64,000 nucleotides of DNA, taken from contig NZ_CP114291.2 of assembly GCF_027111355.2 (NCBI RefSeq), forward strand, positions 2,356,001 to 2,420,000. The letters are read 5' to 3'. Positions 35,868 through 44,157 of the stretch are shown piece by piece. Below the pieces are notes generated by a model that had not been told where the DNA came from, did no database searches, and was given only the letters and a program-made list of their open reading frames with translations. The translations under genes and the position numbers were made by a program. Origin of the DNA: Flavobacterium eburneipallidum (GTDB lineage Bacteria; Bacteroidota; Bacteroidia; Flavobacteriales; Flavobacteriaceae). Within the stretch, counting starts at the first letter, position 1, and each line of letters opens with the position of its first letter.

Positions 35868-36239
35868 ATGAATAAATTTCACATTATAGTAATTGTATTA
35901 TTTGGTTTCTTATTGATGCCAAGTAGTTCTTTTGCGTGTGAAAATAATTCATCAAAACATTCTTCTACAAAAGAAACTTCCTCAAAAATGGACAAAGAGG
36001 ATTGTTGCAAAAACGACAATCATTCCAAAACAAAAAACCACGAAGGTTGTGGAGGAAAATGCAACCATTCTAAATGTGGTTGTGCTACTTCTTGTAACAG
36101 TTGTACTGTTGCTATTAATGAATTAAAATTCAATAGCAATCTTTTTAATTTCTCTTCTGAAAAACAAAATTTTTACAATTATGAAACCAACATTTCTTCC
36201 GGTTTCTATTCACTATGGCTTATACCAAAAATAAGCTAA
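35868..36239 (+). CDS. Cys/His-rich exported protein (DUF6660-like), copper block
   Basis: The start at ATG 35868 gives a 123-residue protein with a clean signal peptide (about 1-23, SSFACEN). Its middle is dense in Cys and His: DCCKNDNHSK, HEGCGGKCNHSKCGCATSCN. The C-terminal aromatic SLWLIPKIS parallels the WQPPQIA end of the protein at 16915-17241. It probably binds soft metals in the periplasm. The 245 bp upstream hold a palindrome (ATTGATTAGTAATCAAT) that could be a regulator site. Confidence 0.65.
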   Translation: MNKFHIIVIVLFGFLLMPSSSFACENNSSKHSSTKETSSKMDKEDCCKNDNHSKTKNHEGCGGKCNHSKCGCATSCNSCTVAINELKFNSNLFNFSSEKQNFYNYETNISSGFYSLWLIPKIS

Positions 36240-36397
36240 ATTTCAATTCTGATAGCCATAATTGTATCTAATTGATAACAAATATTGGTATTCAAATCAT
36301 TTATTTATCGGTTAATTTCAGTTTCAAAATAATGACTTTATCATAGTTTCATTTTTTGTTATTGATTAACTAATTCAATTTCAAAATTATTCACAAA

Positions 36398-37246
36398 ATG
36401 AACTCATTAAAAAAAATAATGATGGCAATACCGTTATTGTTATCAATCGTGGTATCCAATGCACAAATAAAAAATGCTAAAACAGAATCCGTTAAAATTT
36501 ACGGAAACTGTGGTATGTGCAAAGCCACAATAGAAAAAGCAGGAAGTCTTAAAAATATCGCAAGCGTTGATTGGAACGCAGATACAAAAATGGCTGTCCT
36601 TACTTATGACCCAAAAATAACCAATCAAGACGAAATACTCAAACGTATTGCATTGGCAGGTTATGACAGTGATAAATTTCTTGCTCCAGATGCTGTTTAC
36701 TCAAAATTGGCAGAATGTTGTCAATACAATCGTGAGGCAAAAGTTTCCGTAAAAGTAGATGCAATATCAGGAGCAGATAAATCAGAACATTCAGAAATGG
36801 ATATGTCTAATCATTCTAAAACAAATGATAACCAGTTAAAATCAGTTTTCGATAATTATTTTCTATTGAAAGATGCTTTGGTAAAAACGGATGGAAACAC
36901 TGCTTCATTGAAAGCAAAAGATTTACTTTCAGCAATTATTGCAGTAAAAATGGAAACTTTAAAAATGGACGAACATTTGGTTTGGATGAAAGTATTAAAA
37001 GATTTAACTGCTGATGCCAAAAGTATTTCCGAAACACAAGATATTAAGAAGCAAAGGGAAGCTTTTAAATCATTATCCAAGAACACGTATCTATTGATAA
37101 AAGCTTCAAAACCAACCGAAGCCATTTATTATCAATATTGTCCTATGCAAGATGCCAATTGGTTAAGTAAAGAAAACGCAGTCAAAAACCCTTACTATGG
37201 CTCACAAATGTTGAGTTGTGGTAAAACAGTAGAAACAATTAAATAA
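36398..37246 (+). CDS. Periplasmic HMA-DUF3347 protein
   Basis: The 282-residue protein has a signal peptide (about 1-22, SNAQ), a heavy-metal-associated domain with GNCGMCKATIEKAG (CxxC, about 36-39), a His/Met/Ser linker (SEHSEMDMSNHSK) and a DUF3347 domain (about 150-282) with the terminal YYQYCPMQDANWLS and NPYYGSQMLSCG motifs. Cys, Met and His in those motifs suit copper binding. It is the first of five linked genes ending in a multicopper oxidase. Confidence 0.85.
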   Translation: MNSLKKIMMAIPLLLSIVVSNAQIKNAKTESVKIYGNCGMCKATIEKAGSLKNIASVDWNADTKMAVLTYDPKITNQDEILKRIALAGYDSDKFLAPDAVYSKLAECCQYNREAKVSVKVDAISGADKSEHSEMDMSNHSKTNDNQLKSVFDNYFLLKDALVKTDGNTASLKAKDLLSAIIAVKMETLKMDEHLVWMKVLKDLTADAKSISETQDIKKQREAFKSLSKNTYLLIKASKPTEAIYYQYCPMQDANWLSKENAVKNPYYGSQMLSCGKTVETIK

Positions 37247-37265
37247 CAATTAAAATACTAAAAAG

Positions 37266-37883
37266 ATGAAAACAATAATTATCGTATTAAGTGCATTTTT
37301 TGCATTTAGTTCAACCGTGATAGCACAAAAAGCTACAAAAAATGAAGACCAAAAAGTAATTTATACTTGTCCTTCTCATCCTGACGAAATGAATTCAACT
37401 TCTGGAAAATGTCCAAAATGTGGTATGGAATTGAAAAAAGTTACCGAAAAAGTACCTACCTACGCTACAAAAGGAAGTCAACCAATGACTAAAACGGTAA
37501 CCAAATATGTTTGCCCAATGGACGGATCAACTTCTGATAAACCTGGAGAATGTTCTAAATGTGCAATGAAGATGGTAAAAACTACCGAAAAAGTAGATAC
37601 ACACCCTCTAAAAGGTAGTCAGCCCACAAGCAAAATGGTAACAAAATATGTTTGTCCTGCCGATGGTTCAACTTCAACAACCGAAGGAAAATGTTCTAAA
37701 TGTGGGACTGGAATGGTAAAAATCACCGAAACAATAGACAACCACCCTCAAAAAGGAAGTCAGCCTAAAACCAAAACTGTGACTAAATACGTTTGTCCTA
37801 TGGATGGAACAACAGCCGACACCAAAGGAGAATGCCCTAAATGTGGAATGCAAATGGTTGAAAAAGAAAATCACAAACACTAA
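37266..37883 (+). CDS. Periplasmic protein with four heavy-metal-binding (HMBD) modules
   Basis: The 205-residue protein has a signal peptide (about 1-20, VIAQ) and four tandem modules of about 45 residues. Each carries a YxCP and a KCxxGM-type Cys pair (YTCPSHPD, KYVCPMDG, KYVCPADG, KYVCPMDG). The spacers repeat HPQKGSQPKTKTVTK with small changes, pointing to internal duplication. Modules 2 and 3 vary in the second site (KCAMKM, KCGTGM). Metal buffering in the copper block is likely. Confidence 0.85.
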   Translation: MKTIIIVLSAFFAFSSTVIAQKATKNEDQKVIYTCPSHPDEMNSTSGKCPKCGMELKKVTEKVPTYATKGSQPMTKTVTKYVCPMDGSTSDKPGECSKCAMKMVKTTEKVDTHPLKGSQPTSKMVTKYVCPADGSTSTTEGKCSKCGTGMVKITETIDNHPQKGSQPKTKTVTKYVCPMDGTTADTKGECPKCGMQMVEKENHKH

Positions 37884-37900
37884 TCTCTATATTCTAAATA

Positions 37901-37938
37901 AACAACCCATCACAATAATTATTTGTGATGGGCTTGTT
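37901..37938 (+). terminator. Hairpin terminator in the copper block
   Basis: A 10-bp perfect stem (37906-37915 with 37923-37932), extended by AACAA/TTGTT beyond a mismatch, lies 18 bp after the four-module protein. The following T-run is short, so it may act as a partial terminator or mRNA stabiliser. Confidence 0.5.
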
Positions 37939-38005
37939 ATAAAATCAAATATTCATCAAAAAACATTGTCAATAGCGACAATAAACAATTAAAAAAATAA
38001 TACAA

Positions 38006-38518
38006 ATGAAAAATGTAATTCTTTCAATTCTAGCAATAGCATTAGTAATGTTTTCTGCAAATGCTCAAACCAAAAAAGTACAAACCAAATTTTCAATCGA
38101 TAAAATTGTAACCGATTATTTAGCTTTAAAAAATGCTTTAATCAAAGATGATAGCAAAGCATCAGCCAAAGCAGGAAAAACTTTGTATGCAACATTCAAT
38201 GCTGTAAAAACAAATACAATTGATCCTAAACTAAAAAAATCCTATCTTGATATTGCCGAAAGTGCCAAAGAAAATGCAGAACATATTGGCGATAACGCAG
38301 GAAAATTAGACCACCAAAGAGAACATTTCGTTTTATTAAGTAAAGACATCAACGATTTGATAAAAACTTTTGGAACAAAGCAAAAACTCTATCAAGATTA
38401 TTGCCCAATGGCAGATGATGGAAAAGGGGCTATTTGGATTAGCGAAGTAAAAGAAATTAAAAACCCTTATTTTGGTTCTAAAATGCTTACCTGTGGTTCA
38501 ATAAAAAAGATATTATAA
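38006..38518 (+). CDS. DUF3347 periplasmic protein
   Basis: The 170-residue protein has a signal peptide (about 1-20, ANAQ) and one DUF3347 domain. It shares the C-terminal metal-type motifs with the gene at 36398: YQDYCPMADDGKGAIWIS and NPYFGSKMLTCGS. It lacks the HMA domain. It precedes the heme-binding gene by 1 bp. Confidence 0.85.
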   Translation: MKNVILSILAIALVMFSANAQTKKVQTKFSIDKIVTDYLALKNALIKDDSKASAKAGKTLYATFNAVKTNTIDPKLKKSYLDIAESAKENAEHIGDNAGKLDHQREHFVLLSKDINDLIKTFGTKQKLYQDYCPMADDGKGAIWISEVKEIKNPYFGSKMLTCGSIKKIL

Positions 38519-38519
38519 A

Positions 38520-38978
38520 ATGAAAATTATCATCCAAAGAATAGCGATCATTAGTTTGATTTTTTTTTTGTTAATGCAGTTATATCAGCCTGATCGAAAC
38601 ATTGCTTTTGAGCAGGATATAACTGTTAATTTTACAAAAATCTATACTGTTCCTAAAAATATAGAAAACATATTGCGTACTTCTTGTTATGACTGTCATA
38701 GTAATAACACCAAGTATCCTTGGTATTCTAATATTCAACCCGCACGTTTTTTTATGGAAAGACATATCAAGGAAGGCAAAAAAAACTTAAACTTTAACGA
38801 GTTTGGCAATTATTCTAAACGAAAACAAGAAAACAAATTAGACAGAATTGCAAAACAAATAAAATCTAGCGAAATGCCTTTAAGTTCTTATACATTAATT
38901 CATAAAAATGCAATACTCACACCTACTCAAAAAGTAGAAATAATCAATTGGATAAATACACTAAAAAATGAAGAATAA
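38520..38978 (+). CDS. Heme-binding-domain (Haem_bd) membrane-anchored protein
   Basis: The 152-residue protein has an N-terminal hydrophobic helix (about 6-22) and the motif SCYDCHSNNTKYPWYSNIQP, with a c-type heme-binding CxxCH. A helical C-terminus follows. Such proteins sit in the periplasm and carry one heme, possibly for electron transfer. The stop overlaps the multicopper oxidase start by 11 bp, suggesting that the two act together. Confidence 0.85.
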   Translation: MKIIIQRIAIISLIFFLLMQLYQPDRNIAFEQDITVNFTKIYTVPKNIENILRTSCYDCHSNNTKYPWYSNIQPARFFMERHIKEGKKNLNFNEFGNYSKRKQENKLDRIAKQIKSSEMPLSSYTLIHKNAILTPTQKVEIINWINTLKNEE

Positions 38979-41217
38979 TTTTGGAATAACAATCATAATT
39001 CTTTTTATTGGATTATCTGCAACTGCCCAAAAAATCGTTCGCTACGATTTATATGTACGAGATACAATTGTCACTTTTGGAAACAAACCAAAACACGCCA
39101 TTGCAGTAAACGGACAAATCCCTATGCCTACTTTAACATTTACCGAAGGAGACATTGCCGAAATCTATGTACATAATGAGTTAAAAGAAAGTACCTCTTT
39201 GCATTGGCACGGTCTATTTTTGCCCAATAAAGAAGATGGTGTTCCTAATTTAACACAAATGCCAATTGAACCCAACACTACTCACAAATACACTTTTCCA
39301 ATTATACAAAACGGTACACATTGGTACCATAGTCATTCGGGATTACAAGAACAAATAGGTATGTACGGAAATTTTGTAATGCTCAAAAAACCAACCGATC
39401 CAACTTTTAGAAAAGGAATTGACGATTTGCCAACTGTTCCAATCGTTTTAAGTGAATGGACAGATATAAAACCTGAAAATATTCATAGAATGTTGCATAA
39501 CGCAAACGATTATCCAGCAATAAAAAAAGGAACAACCCAAAGTTACACAGAAGCTATAAAGCAAGGGTATTTTGGTGTAAAAGTAAAAAACGAGTGGAAG
39601 CGGATGAATGCAATGGATGTAAGCGATGTATTTTACGATAAAATCCTTATGAATGGTAAACCAAGTACAGATGTTAAAAGTATTGATGGCAAACCTTTAA
39701 AAGCAGAAGATAAAGTTCGTTTGAGAATTTCCAACGGTGGAGCTTCTTCCTATTTTTGGCTTACTTATGCAGGTGGTAAAATTACTGTTGTTGCCAACGA
39801 TGGTAACGATGTCGAACCAGTAGAAGTCGATAGATTAATTATTGGAGTTTCTGAAACTTACGATGTTGTTGTTACTATTCCTGCCGATAAAACGGCTTAT
39901 GAATTTTTGGCTACCACCGAAGATAGATTATATTCAGCCTCCTATTTTATTGGCGATGGTATCAAGCAACTTATTGAACCTCTTCCTAAACTTAAATATT
40001 TTGAAGGGATGAAAATGATGAACGGAATGATGAAAATGAACGGCGACCTTGACGATATGGGAATGCAAATGAGTCTCAATCAAATGGATATGAACGTTGT
40101 AATGTACCCGGAAATAACAGGCGAACAAAAAAAGAAAGCGGATATGAAAATGAAGGATATGAAAATGACCGAAGCCGATTATAACAGTAATGCACTTTCG
40201 GATATTACAACCTTAAATTATGCAATGCTAAAATCGCCAACAAAAACTACACTCCCAAAAGATGCACCAGTAAAAGAGTTAAAATTTGAACTCACAGGAA
40301 ATATGAACCGCTATGTTTGGAGTTTAGATAACAAAGTAGTTTCCGAAACCGATAAAATTTTAATCAAAAAAGGCGAAAATGTCCGCATTACAATTTATAA
40401 TAATTCGATGATGCGACACCCTATGCATTTACACGGGCACGATTTTAGATTATTAAATGGTCAAGAAGATTATGCACCACTAAAAAACATTGTGGACATT
40501 ATGCCAATGGAAACCGACACCTTGGAATTTAATGCTAACGTTGAAGGTGATTGGTTTTTTCATTGTCATATTTTGTATCATATGATGAGCGGAATGGGTA
40601 GAGTTTTCAGCTATGAAAACCAAGAACCAAATCCCGAGATCCCAAACCCAAAATTAGCACAGCGTAAATTGTTTGCCGATGATAGAGCATTTCATTTTAT
40701 GGCAGAAAATGATTTTGCAACCAACGGAAACGATGGAGAAGCAATGTACCAAAGTACTCGTTGGAGCATTGGAACAGAATGGAGATTAGGTTACAATGAT
40801 ATGCACGGTTACGAAACCGAAACACACATTGGGAGATACATTGGTAAAATGCAATGGCTAATGCCTTTTATTGGTTTTGATTGGCGTTACAGAAAAATGG
40901 GTAAAGATGAGCAAGAACATAATATTTTCAATCAAACCAATACCAAGGACAATCGTTCCGTTTTTAGTGCTGGTATCAATTATACCTTACCAATGCTTAT
41001 TATGGCACAAGCAGAAATTTTTACTGACGGAAATATTCGTTTACAATTCGAACGAAAAGATATTCCTGTATCTAAACGATTACGAATGAGTATAATGTGG
41101 AATACAGACAAAGAATATATGGCAGGATTACGTTACATCGTAAAAAGAAACTTTGGCATAACAACTCATTATGACAGTGATATGGGAATTGGTTTTGGAA
41201 TGAATTTGAATTACTAA
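38968..41217 (+). CDS. Multicopper oxidase (CopA-like) with C-terminal CopB-like barrel domain
   Basis: The 749-residue protein has a signal peptide (about 1-20) and copper-site motifs SLHWHGLFLP, THWYHSHSG, HPMHLHGHDF and HCHILYHMM. A Met-rich loop (about 345-400, with repeated KMKDMKM-type units) matches CopA-type cuprous oxidases. After about residue 560 a second domain begins, with GTEWRLGYNDMHGYETETH and a series of amphipathic strands to FGMNLNY. This looks like the CopB outer-membrane protein. It oxidises Cu(I) in the periplasm and may be anchored at the outer membrane. Confidence 0.88.
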   Translation: MKNNFGITIIILFIGLSATAQKIVRYDLYVRDTIVTFGNKPKHAIAVNGQIPMPTLTFTEGDIAEIYVHNELKESTSLHWHGLFLPNKEDGVPNLTQMPIEPNTTHKYTFPIIQNGTHWYHSHSGLQEQIGMYGNFVMLKKPTDPTFRKGIDDLPTVPIVLSEWTDIKPENIHRMLHNANDYPAIKKGTTQSYTEAIKQGYFGVKVKNEWKRMNAMDVSDVFYDKILMNGKPSTDVKSIDGKPLKAEDKVRLRISNGGASSYFWLTYAGGKITVVANDGNDVEPVEVDRLIIGVSETYDVVVTIPADKTAYEFLATTEDRLYSASYFIGDGIKQLIEPLPKLKYFEGMKMMNGMMKMNGDLDDMGMQMSLNQMDMNVVMYPEITGEQKKKADMKMKDMKMTEADYNSNALSDITTLNYAMLKSPTKTTLPKDAPVKELKFELTGNMNRYVWSLDNKVVSETDKILIKKGENVRITIYNNSMMRHPMHLHGHDFRLLNGQEDYAPLKNIVDIMPMETDTLEFNANVEGDWFFHCHILYHMMSGMGRVFSYENQEPNPEIPNPKLAQRKLFADDRAFHFMAENDFATNGNDGEAMYQSTRWSIGTEWRLGYNDMHGYETETHIGRYIGKMQWLMPFIGFDWRYRKMGKDEQEHNIFNQTNTKDNRSVFSAGINYTLPMLIMAQAEIFTDGNIRLQFERKDIPVSKRLRMSIMWNTDKEYMAGLRYIVKRNFGITTHYDSDMGIGFGMNLNY

Positions 41218-41243
41218 TATTTTTGGTTAAGGCTAATATTGAG

Positions 41244-41276
41244 AGTGCTTGTTGTAAAAGACAAGCACTTTTTTTA
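41244..41276 (+). terminator. Terminator after the copper block
   Basis: A 9-bp perfect stem (41244-41252 with 41261-41269) is followed by eight T residues, 26 bp after the oxidase stop. It opens a 1.4-kb region (41218-42634) in which I see no convincing gene but several long hairpins, listed separately. Confidence 0.8.
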
Positions 41277-41566
41277 TGCTAAATATCAACTCGATTTCAA
41301 ACAGTCGATATTTCCGTTCTGTGGTAAAAAAGACGTTTTACATTTCAATTGCCACTCCTTTGCCAACGCTCCAAAAGTTTTTGTACGCCCTAGAACGTTT
41401 ACGATTCTAAAGGAAATTTAGTAGTAGGGCAACAAAAACTTTCCCCAAGCTGTGTTACATAATTGAGTATTATAATTCATTACAAAGCGTTGTTATTGTT
41501 TTTTGGTTTTTGCAATGAAGTTATAATATCATTTATGTAAAACAGCCGCCACACCCAACGCGCTAG

Positions 41567-41643
41567 GCGGTGGCTCTAGGATGGTTTTTTGAGCAGCTTC
41601 CTCGCACCAGCCGGCTCCTCAAAAAACCACCCTTCACCACCGC
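41567..41643. repeat. GC-rich imperfect hairpin
   Basis: Arms 41567-41593 and 41618-41643 pair over about 26 bases with a few mismatches (GCGGTGG/CCACCGC at the base, GGTTTTTTGAG/CTCAAAAAACC near the loop). It sits in a short island (41543-41650) far richer in G and C than its surroundings. It is followed by CAACAACGTTAGC. A recombination site, an origin-like element or a structured RNA are possible. Confidence 0.6.
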
Positions 41644-41766
41644 CCTCAACAACGTTAGCTATTTCATAGGAACATTTTTCGAACTTAATTACTTTCAAGA
41701 ACTTTCACGGTCACTGTCTTTAGCAACTTTATGTTTAAATCGGTAGTGTTTGCATTGCTTTTGTAA

Positions 41767-42253
41767 GTGCCAAAAATAGCAGGAACTTTTTCTATAATCT
41801 ACAAATTTTGATTGTGCTATTTTTGGCACCCACAAAACCAAAAAAGCCAGCAAGAGTGTGATTTTTTATTTGCCAGAAAATAAGAAGTAATTGTTTTCAC
41901 GATGGCTTGATGCCATAGCAATTTCATAGCACATTTTTTGACAATTGAAAATCTGATAATTTCAAGAACGTTTCTGGCATCAAGCCATCATAAAAACAAT
42001 CAGAAACACCCCAGTAGGCAAATAAAAAACCACACACTTGCCTGCGCTTCTGCCTCATCACACTAGGAATTATCTTTTCATTGTTTTTGTAAGTATTGAA
42101 AATCACTTGGAACTTTTGTCTAAAATTAAAAACATCAGTAAAGTGATTTTCAATACCTACAAAATCAAGTCCAGGAAAGAGTATGAAATTTTAAAGCAGA
42201 AAAATAATAGGAATGGTTTTGATGTTTCTTTTTTCTGCTTTAAAATTTCATAC
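41767..42253. repeat. Array of four long perfect inverted repeats with different stems
   Basis: Perfect stems of 15, 15, 16 and 24 bp: 41767-41781/41815-41829, 41901-41915/41975-41989, 42093-42108/42141-42156 and 42181-42204/42230-42253. Stem sequences are unrelated. The first and third share TTTTGTAAG before the stem, ACAAAA after it and a loop beginning GGAACTTTT. The second has pairing ATTGTTTT/AAAACAAT at its base. The shared frame with variable stems suggests selection on structure. Function unknown. Confidence 0.7.
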
Positions 42254-42634
42254 CCTTTCTGAAGAACTCCCTTCTTCCGAATCAACTTTTTTCGATCCCA
42301 TTTCATAAGACGTTTATCGGTCACGAGGAAAATAAAAAAATAAATAAAAAGAAAGTAAAGGTAAGCTCCAGTTTCAAGAAAAGAAAGTTCAAGCCTACGG
42401 TTTTCAATAAAATCTCCACCCTCGTTTTCGTTTCGCTTCAACACTTTTTGTGAAATCTAAACTCCAATTCCGAACAACTTTATCGTAAAAATCCGGGTAG
42501 TATTTTTTTGAAAAAACTTGCTTTTCTTGAAACCTCCACTTGAGAGATGACTTTCTTTTTTTTTCTTTTTTTTCTTTTAAAAAATTTAATGTGTGGCGAG
42601 TTCAGCGAGGCACATCATCCTAAAAACCGAAAGT

Positions 42635-43057
42635 ATGACAAATTTTATCATTAAAACCCACCAAAAAAATACCAGTTATACAAAACCCCATTTATTCATA
42701 TTGAACAAAGGAATGAACAGCGGTAAGCCACAAAAAGAGCCTTTTACAAACAGTTTTGTGGTCATTTTTCAAAATGAAGAAGATTGCGAAAGTATCTATT
42801 TTGTGGCTTACAGCTTATGGAAAACCAAGTTTTGGCATCCACATTTAGTAGGCTCGGTTATTCCATTTTTACGTCTTCCTAATTTTTTAAAAGAATTCAA
42901 TCTAAAAGCCAGTTTGATGATGCAGGAGCACGAAGAACATCAAAAAAATATCGCAACTCTCAAGCTTTTGGAGAAAAAAGAAAAACAATTTCACGAAAAC
43001 ATCAATCTAATCAACGATTTAAGAAGAGTAATTCTATATCGCTATTCTAAAAGATAA
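42635..43057 (+). CDS. Uncharacterised mobile-element protein (DUF6943-like)
   Basis: From ATG 42635 the protein has 140 residues and starts MTNFIIKTHQKNTSYTKPHL. It has an aromatic-rich centre (YFVAYSLWKTKFWHPHLVGS) and a Lys/Glu coiled C-terminus. I associate it with DUF6943, a family seen in Bacteroidota integrative elements, but with limited certainty. No membrane helix or signal peptide. It lies 29 bp before another small gene in the same direction. Confidence 0.55.
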   Translation: MTNFIIKTHQKNTSYTKPHLFILNKGMNSGKPQKEPFTNSFVVIFQNEEDCESIYFVAYSLWKTKFWHPHLVGSVIPFLRLPNFLKEFNLKASLMMQEHEEHQKNIATLKLLEKKEKQFHENINLINDLRRVILYRYSKR

Positions 43058-43086
43058 AATCAATTTCTAACTTTAAATTTTGACAA

Positions 43087-43266
43087 ATGAAGCTATTTAT
43101 TTTGTACCAAACCGACAATTGGAAATCCAAAGCATCAAGAGTGTGTTTTGGAGTTTTCGACACCAGAGCCAAAGCCATAGACAGCGCAAAATGGCAAGAA
43201 TTATACAACCACAATTCAGAAGTAGTCGTTTTAGAAGTTACCCTTAATCTATTTGAAGAAGTTTAG
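43087..43266 (+). CDS. Small uncharacterised protein (59 aa)
   Basis: ATG 43087 to TAG 43264-43266 encodes a soluble 59-residue protein starting MKLFILYQTDNWKSKASRV and ending LEVTLNLFEEV. The strand-helix-strand pattern and the spacing from the previous gene support a real gene. It is followed after about 15 bp by a bidirectional hairpin terminator. Family unknown. Confidence 0.6.
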   Translation: MKLFILYQTDNWKSKASRVCFGVFDTRAKAIDSAKWQELYNHNSEVVVLEVTLNLFEEV

Positions 43267-43281
43267 TTTTTAACCACAAAA

Positions 43282-43307
43282 AAGCCCAATCCTTAAGGTT
43301 TGGGCTT
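43282..43307. terminator. Bidirectional terminator between convergent genes
   Basis: AAGCCCAA pairs with TTGGGCTT (43282-43289 with 43300-43307). The A-run before the stem (43278-43284) acts as a T-run for the minus strand. It separates the plus-strand small genes from the convergent minus-strand operon. Confidence 0.7.
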
Positions 43308-43348
43308 CAATATCGTCTAATCCAAAGGTCACCACAACTAGAATTAGA

Positions 43349-43525
43349 CTATTTTTTGTGCTTCTTAATGAAAATTTTGAGTATCAAAGATATTAAAAAA
43401 CTGACTATTGCCCCAAGCGTGGCAAGAATTATAGTTTTAAGCACATCTTCCGAATGTAGATTCGGCAAAACACTCAAAAACGTACCGCTAGCGGTACCCA
43501 TTACAGTTGAATTACTGTGATCCAT
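43349..43525 (-). CDS. Small single-pass membrane protein (58 aa), last gene of minus operon
   Basis: From ATG at 43525 to the stop at 43349 it encodes 58 residues: a Ser/Thr-rich start, one hydrophobic helix (about 30-52, IILATLGAIVSFLISLILKI) and a basic tail IKKHKK. It overlaps the end of the preceding gene by 14 bp, so coupled translation is likely. A holin- or spanin-like accessory role is conceivable given the neighbours, without direct proof. Confidence 0.6.
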   Translation of the reverse strand: MDHSNSTVMGTASGTFLSVLPNLHSEDVLKTIILATLGAIVSFLISLILKIFIKKHKK

Positions 43526-43730
43526 CAGCTTTTTCGGTTGTCAATTGGCTAACCGCTGAAATAACACCTCCAGCAACCGTCAAATAACCCGCTACCGAAG
43601 TAACAACAACTGGTAAAGCAATGGGTGCAGCCAAAACAGTTCCGCCAACGGCGGCCAATGTCAAACCAATATTTCGAAGCACTTTGAAAAATTTTGGAGT
43701 TGGAGCTTTCGCTCTTTTTATTGCATTCAT
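43512..43730 (-). CDS. Small hydrophobic protein (72 aa), holin-like topology
   Basis: It has a basic N-terminus (NAIKRAKAPTPKFFK), two Ala/Val/Gly-rich hydrophobic helices (about 20-37 and 40-62) and a short polar tail. It lies 4 bp after the DUF5675 gene. Two helices, small size and position after a hydrolase-like gene resemble a phage holin. No family match is claimed. Confidence 0.6.
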   Translation of the reverse strand: MNAIKRAKAPTPKFFKVLRNIGLTLAAVGGTVLAAPIALPVVVTSVAGYLTVAGGVISAVSQLTTEKADGSQ

Positions 43731-43734
43731 AAAT

Positions 43735-44157
43735 TTATTTTTTTGTCATTCCCGTTTGGGAATCTGATTTAACAATCAATTCAACACTTTCGCCCTTATC
43801 TAAAGCTTTATAAACCAATTCTTTTAATTTGACAAAAGCTTTTCGAGACATCAGACCTAAACCAGGACCTGAAAGTTTCGTTACAGGAGCAATACAGCCA
43901 TTCAATTCTTGCAAAGCATTATTGGCTGGATGAAACAAAATCAAACTTCTCTTTTTTACACCCAAAACCTCCAAATGCCATTGAAATTTGTTGCTATATC
44001 GTTTTTTTATAAAATATTTCCCTTCCGGAATGCAGGAAACTTTCGTTTCGTTATTCTTCCAAGACAATTCAATGGTATTACAAATGAATTTACCCTCACA
44101 TTCGAGTTTACTGTTTGTTCCATCAGGGAAATAAGTTCTAGTTATAGTAAGAACCAT
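43735..44157 (-). CDS. DUF5675-family protein
   Basis: The 140-residue protein starts MVLTITRTYFPDGTNSKLEC. It contains the family pattern CNTIELSW, CIPEGKY, LILFHPANNALQELNGCIAP and ends with a helix. The HPANNxxxLxGCIxP segment, with His, Asn and Cys, resembles the active-site region of small L,D-transpeptidase-like or lytic hydrolases; that is inference. DUF5675 is common in prophages and islands of this phylum. Its start overlaps the upstream stop by one base. Confidence 0.75.
   Translation of the reverse strand: MVLTITRTYFPDGTNSKLECEGKFICNTIELSWKNNETKVSCIPEGKYFIKKRYSNKFQWHLEVLGVKKRSLILFHPANNALQELNGCIAPVTKLSGPGLGLMSRKAFVKLKELVYKALDKGESVELIVKSDSQTGMTKK

Noticed and set aside
41239..41421. 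A 60-codon plus-strand frame after the multicopper oxidase terminator
   Set aside because: It begins within the terminator hairpin, has no promoter and shows no protein-like composition.
41540..41660. An integron attC site
   Set aside because: The left border (ACCCAAC) fits an attC inverse core, but the right border (GTTAGCT) does not match GTTRRRY and no integron integrase is present.
42157..42444. A 95-codon minus-strand frame and an overlapping plus-strand frame in the hairpin region
   Set aside because: Both frames read YEILKQK-type sequence only because the 24-bp inverted repeat gives similar codons on both strands; composition is low-complexity.
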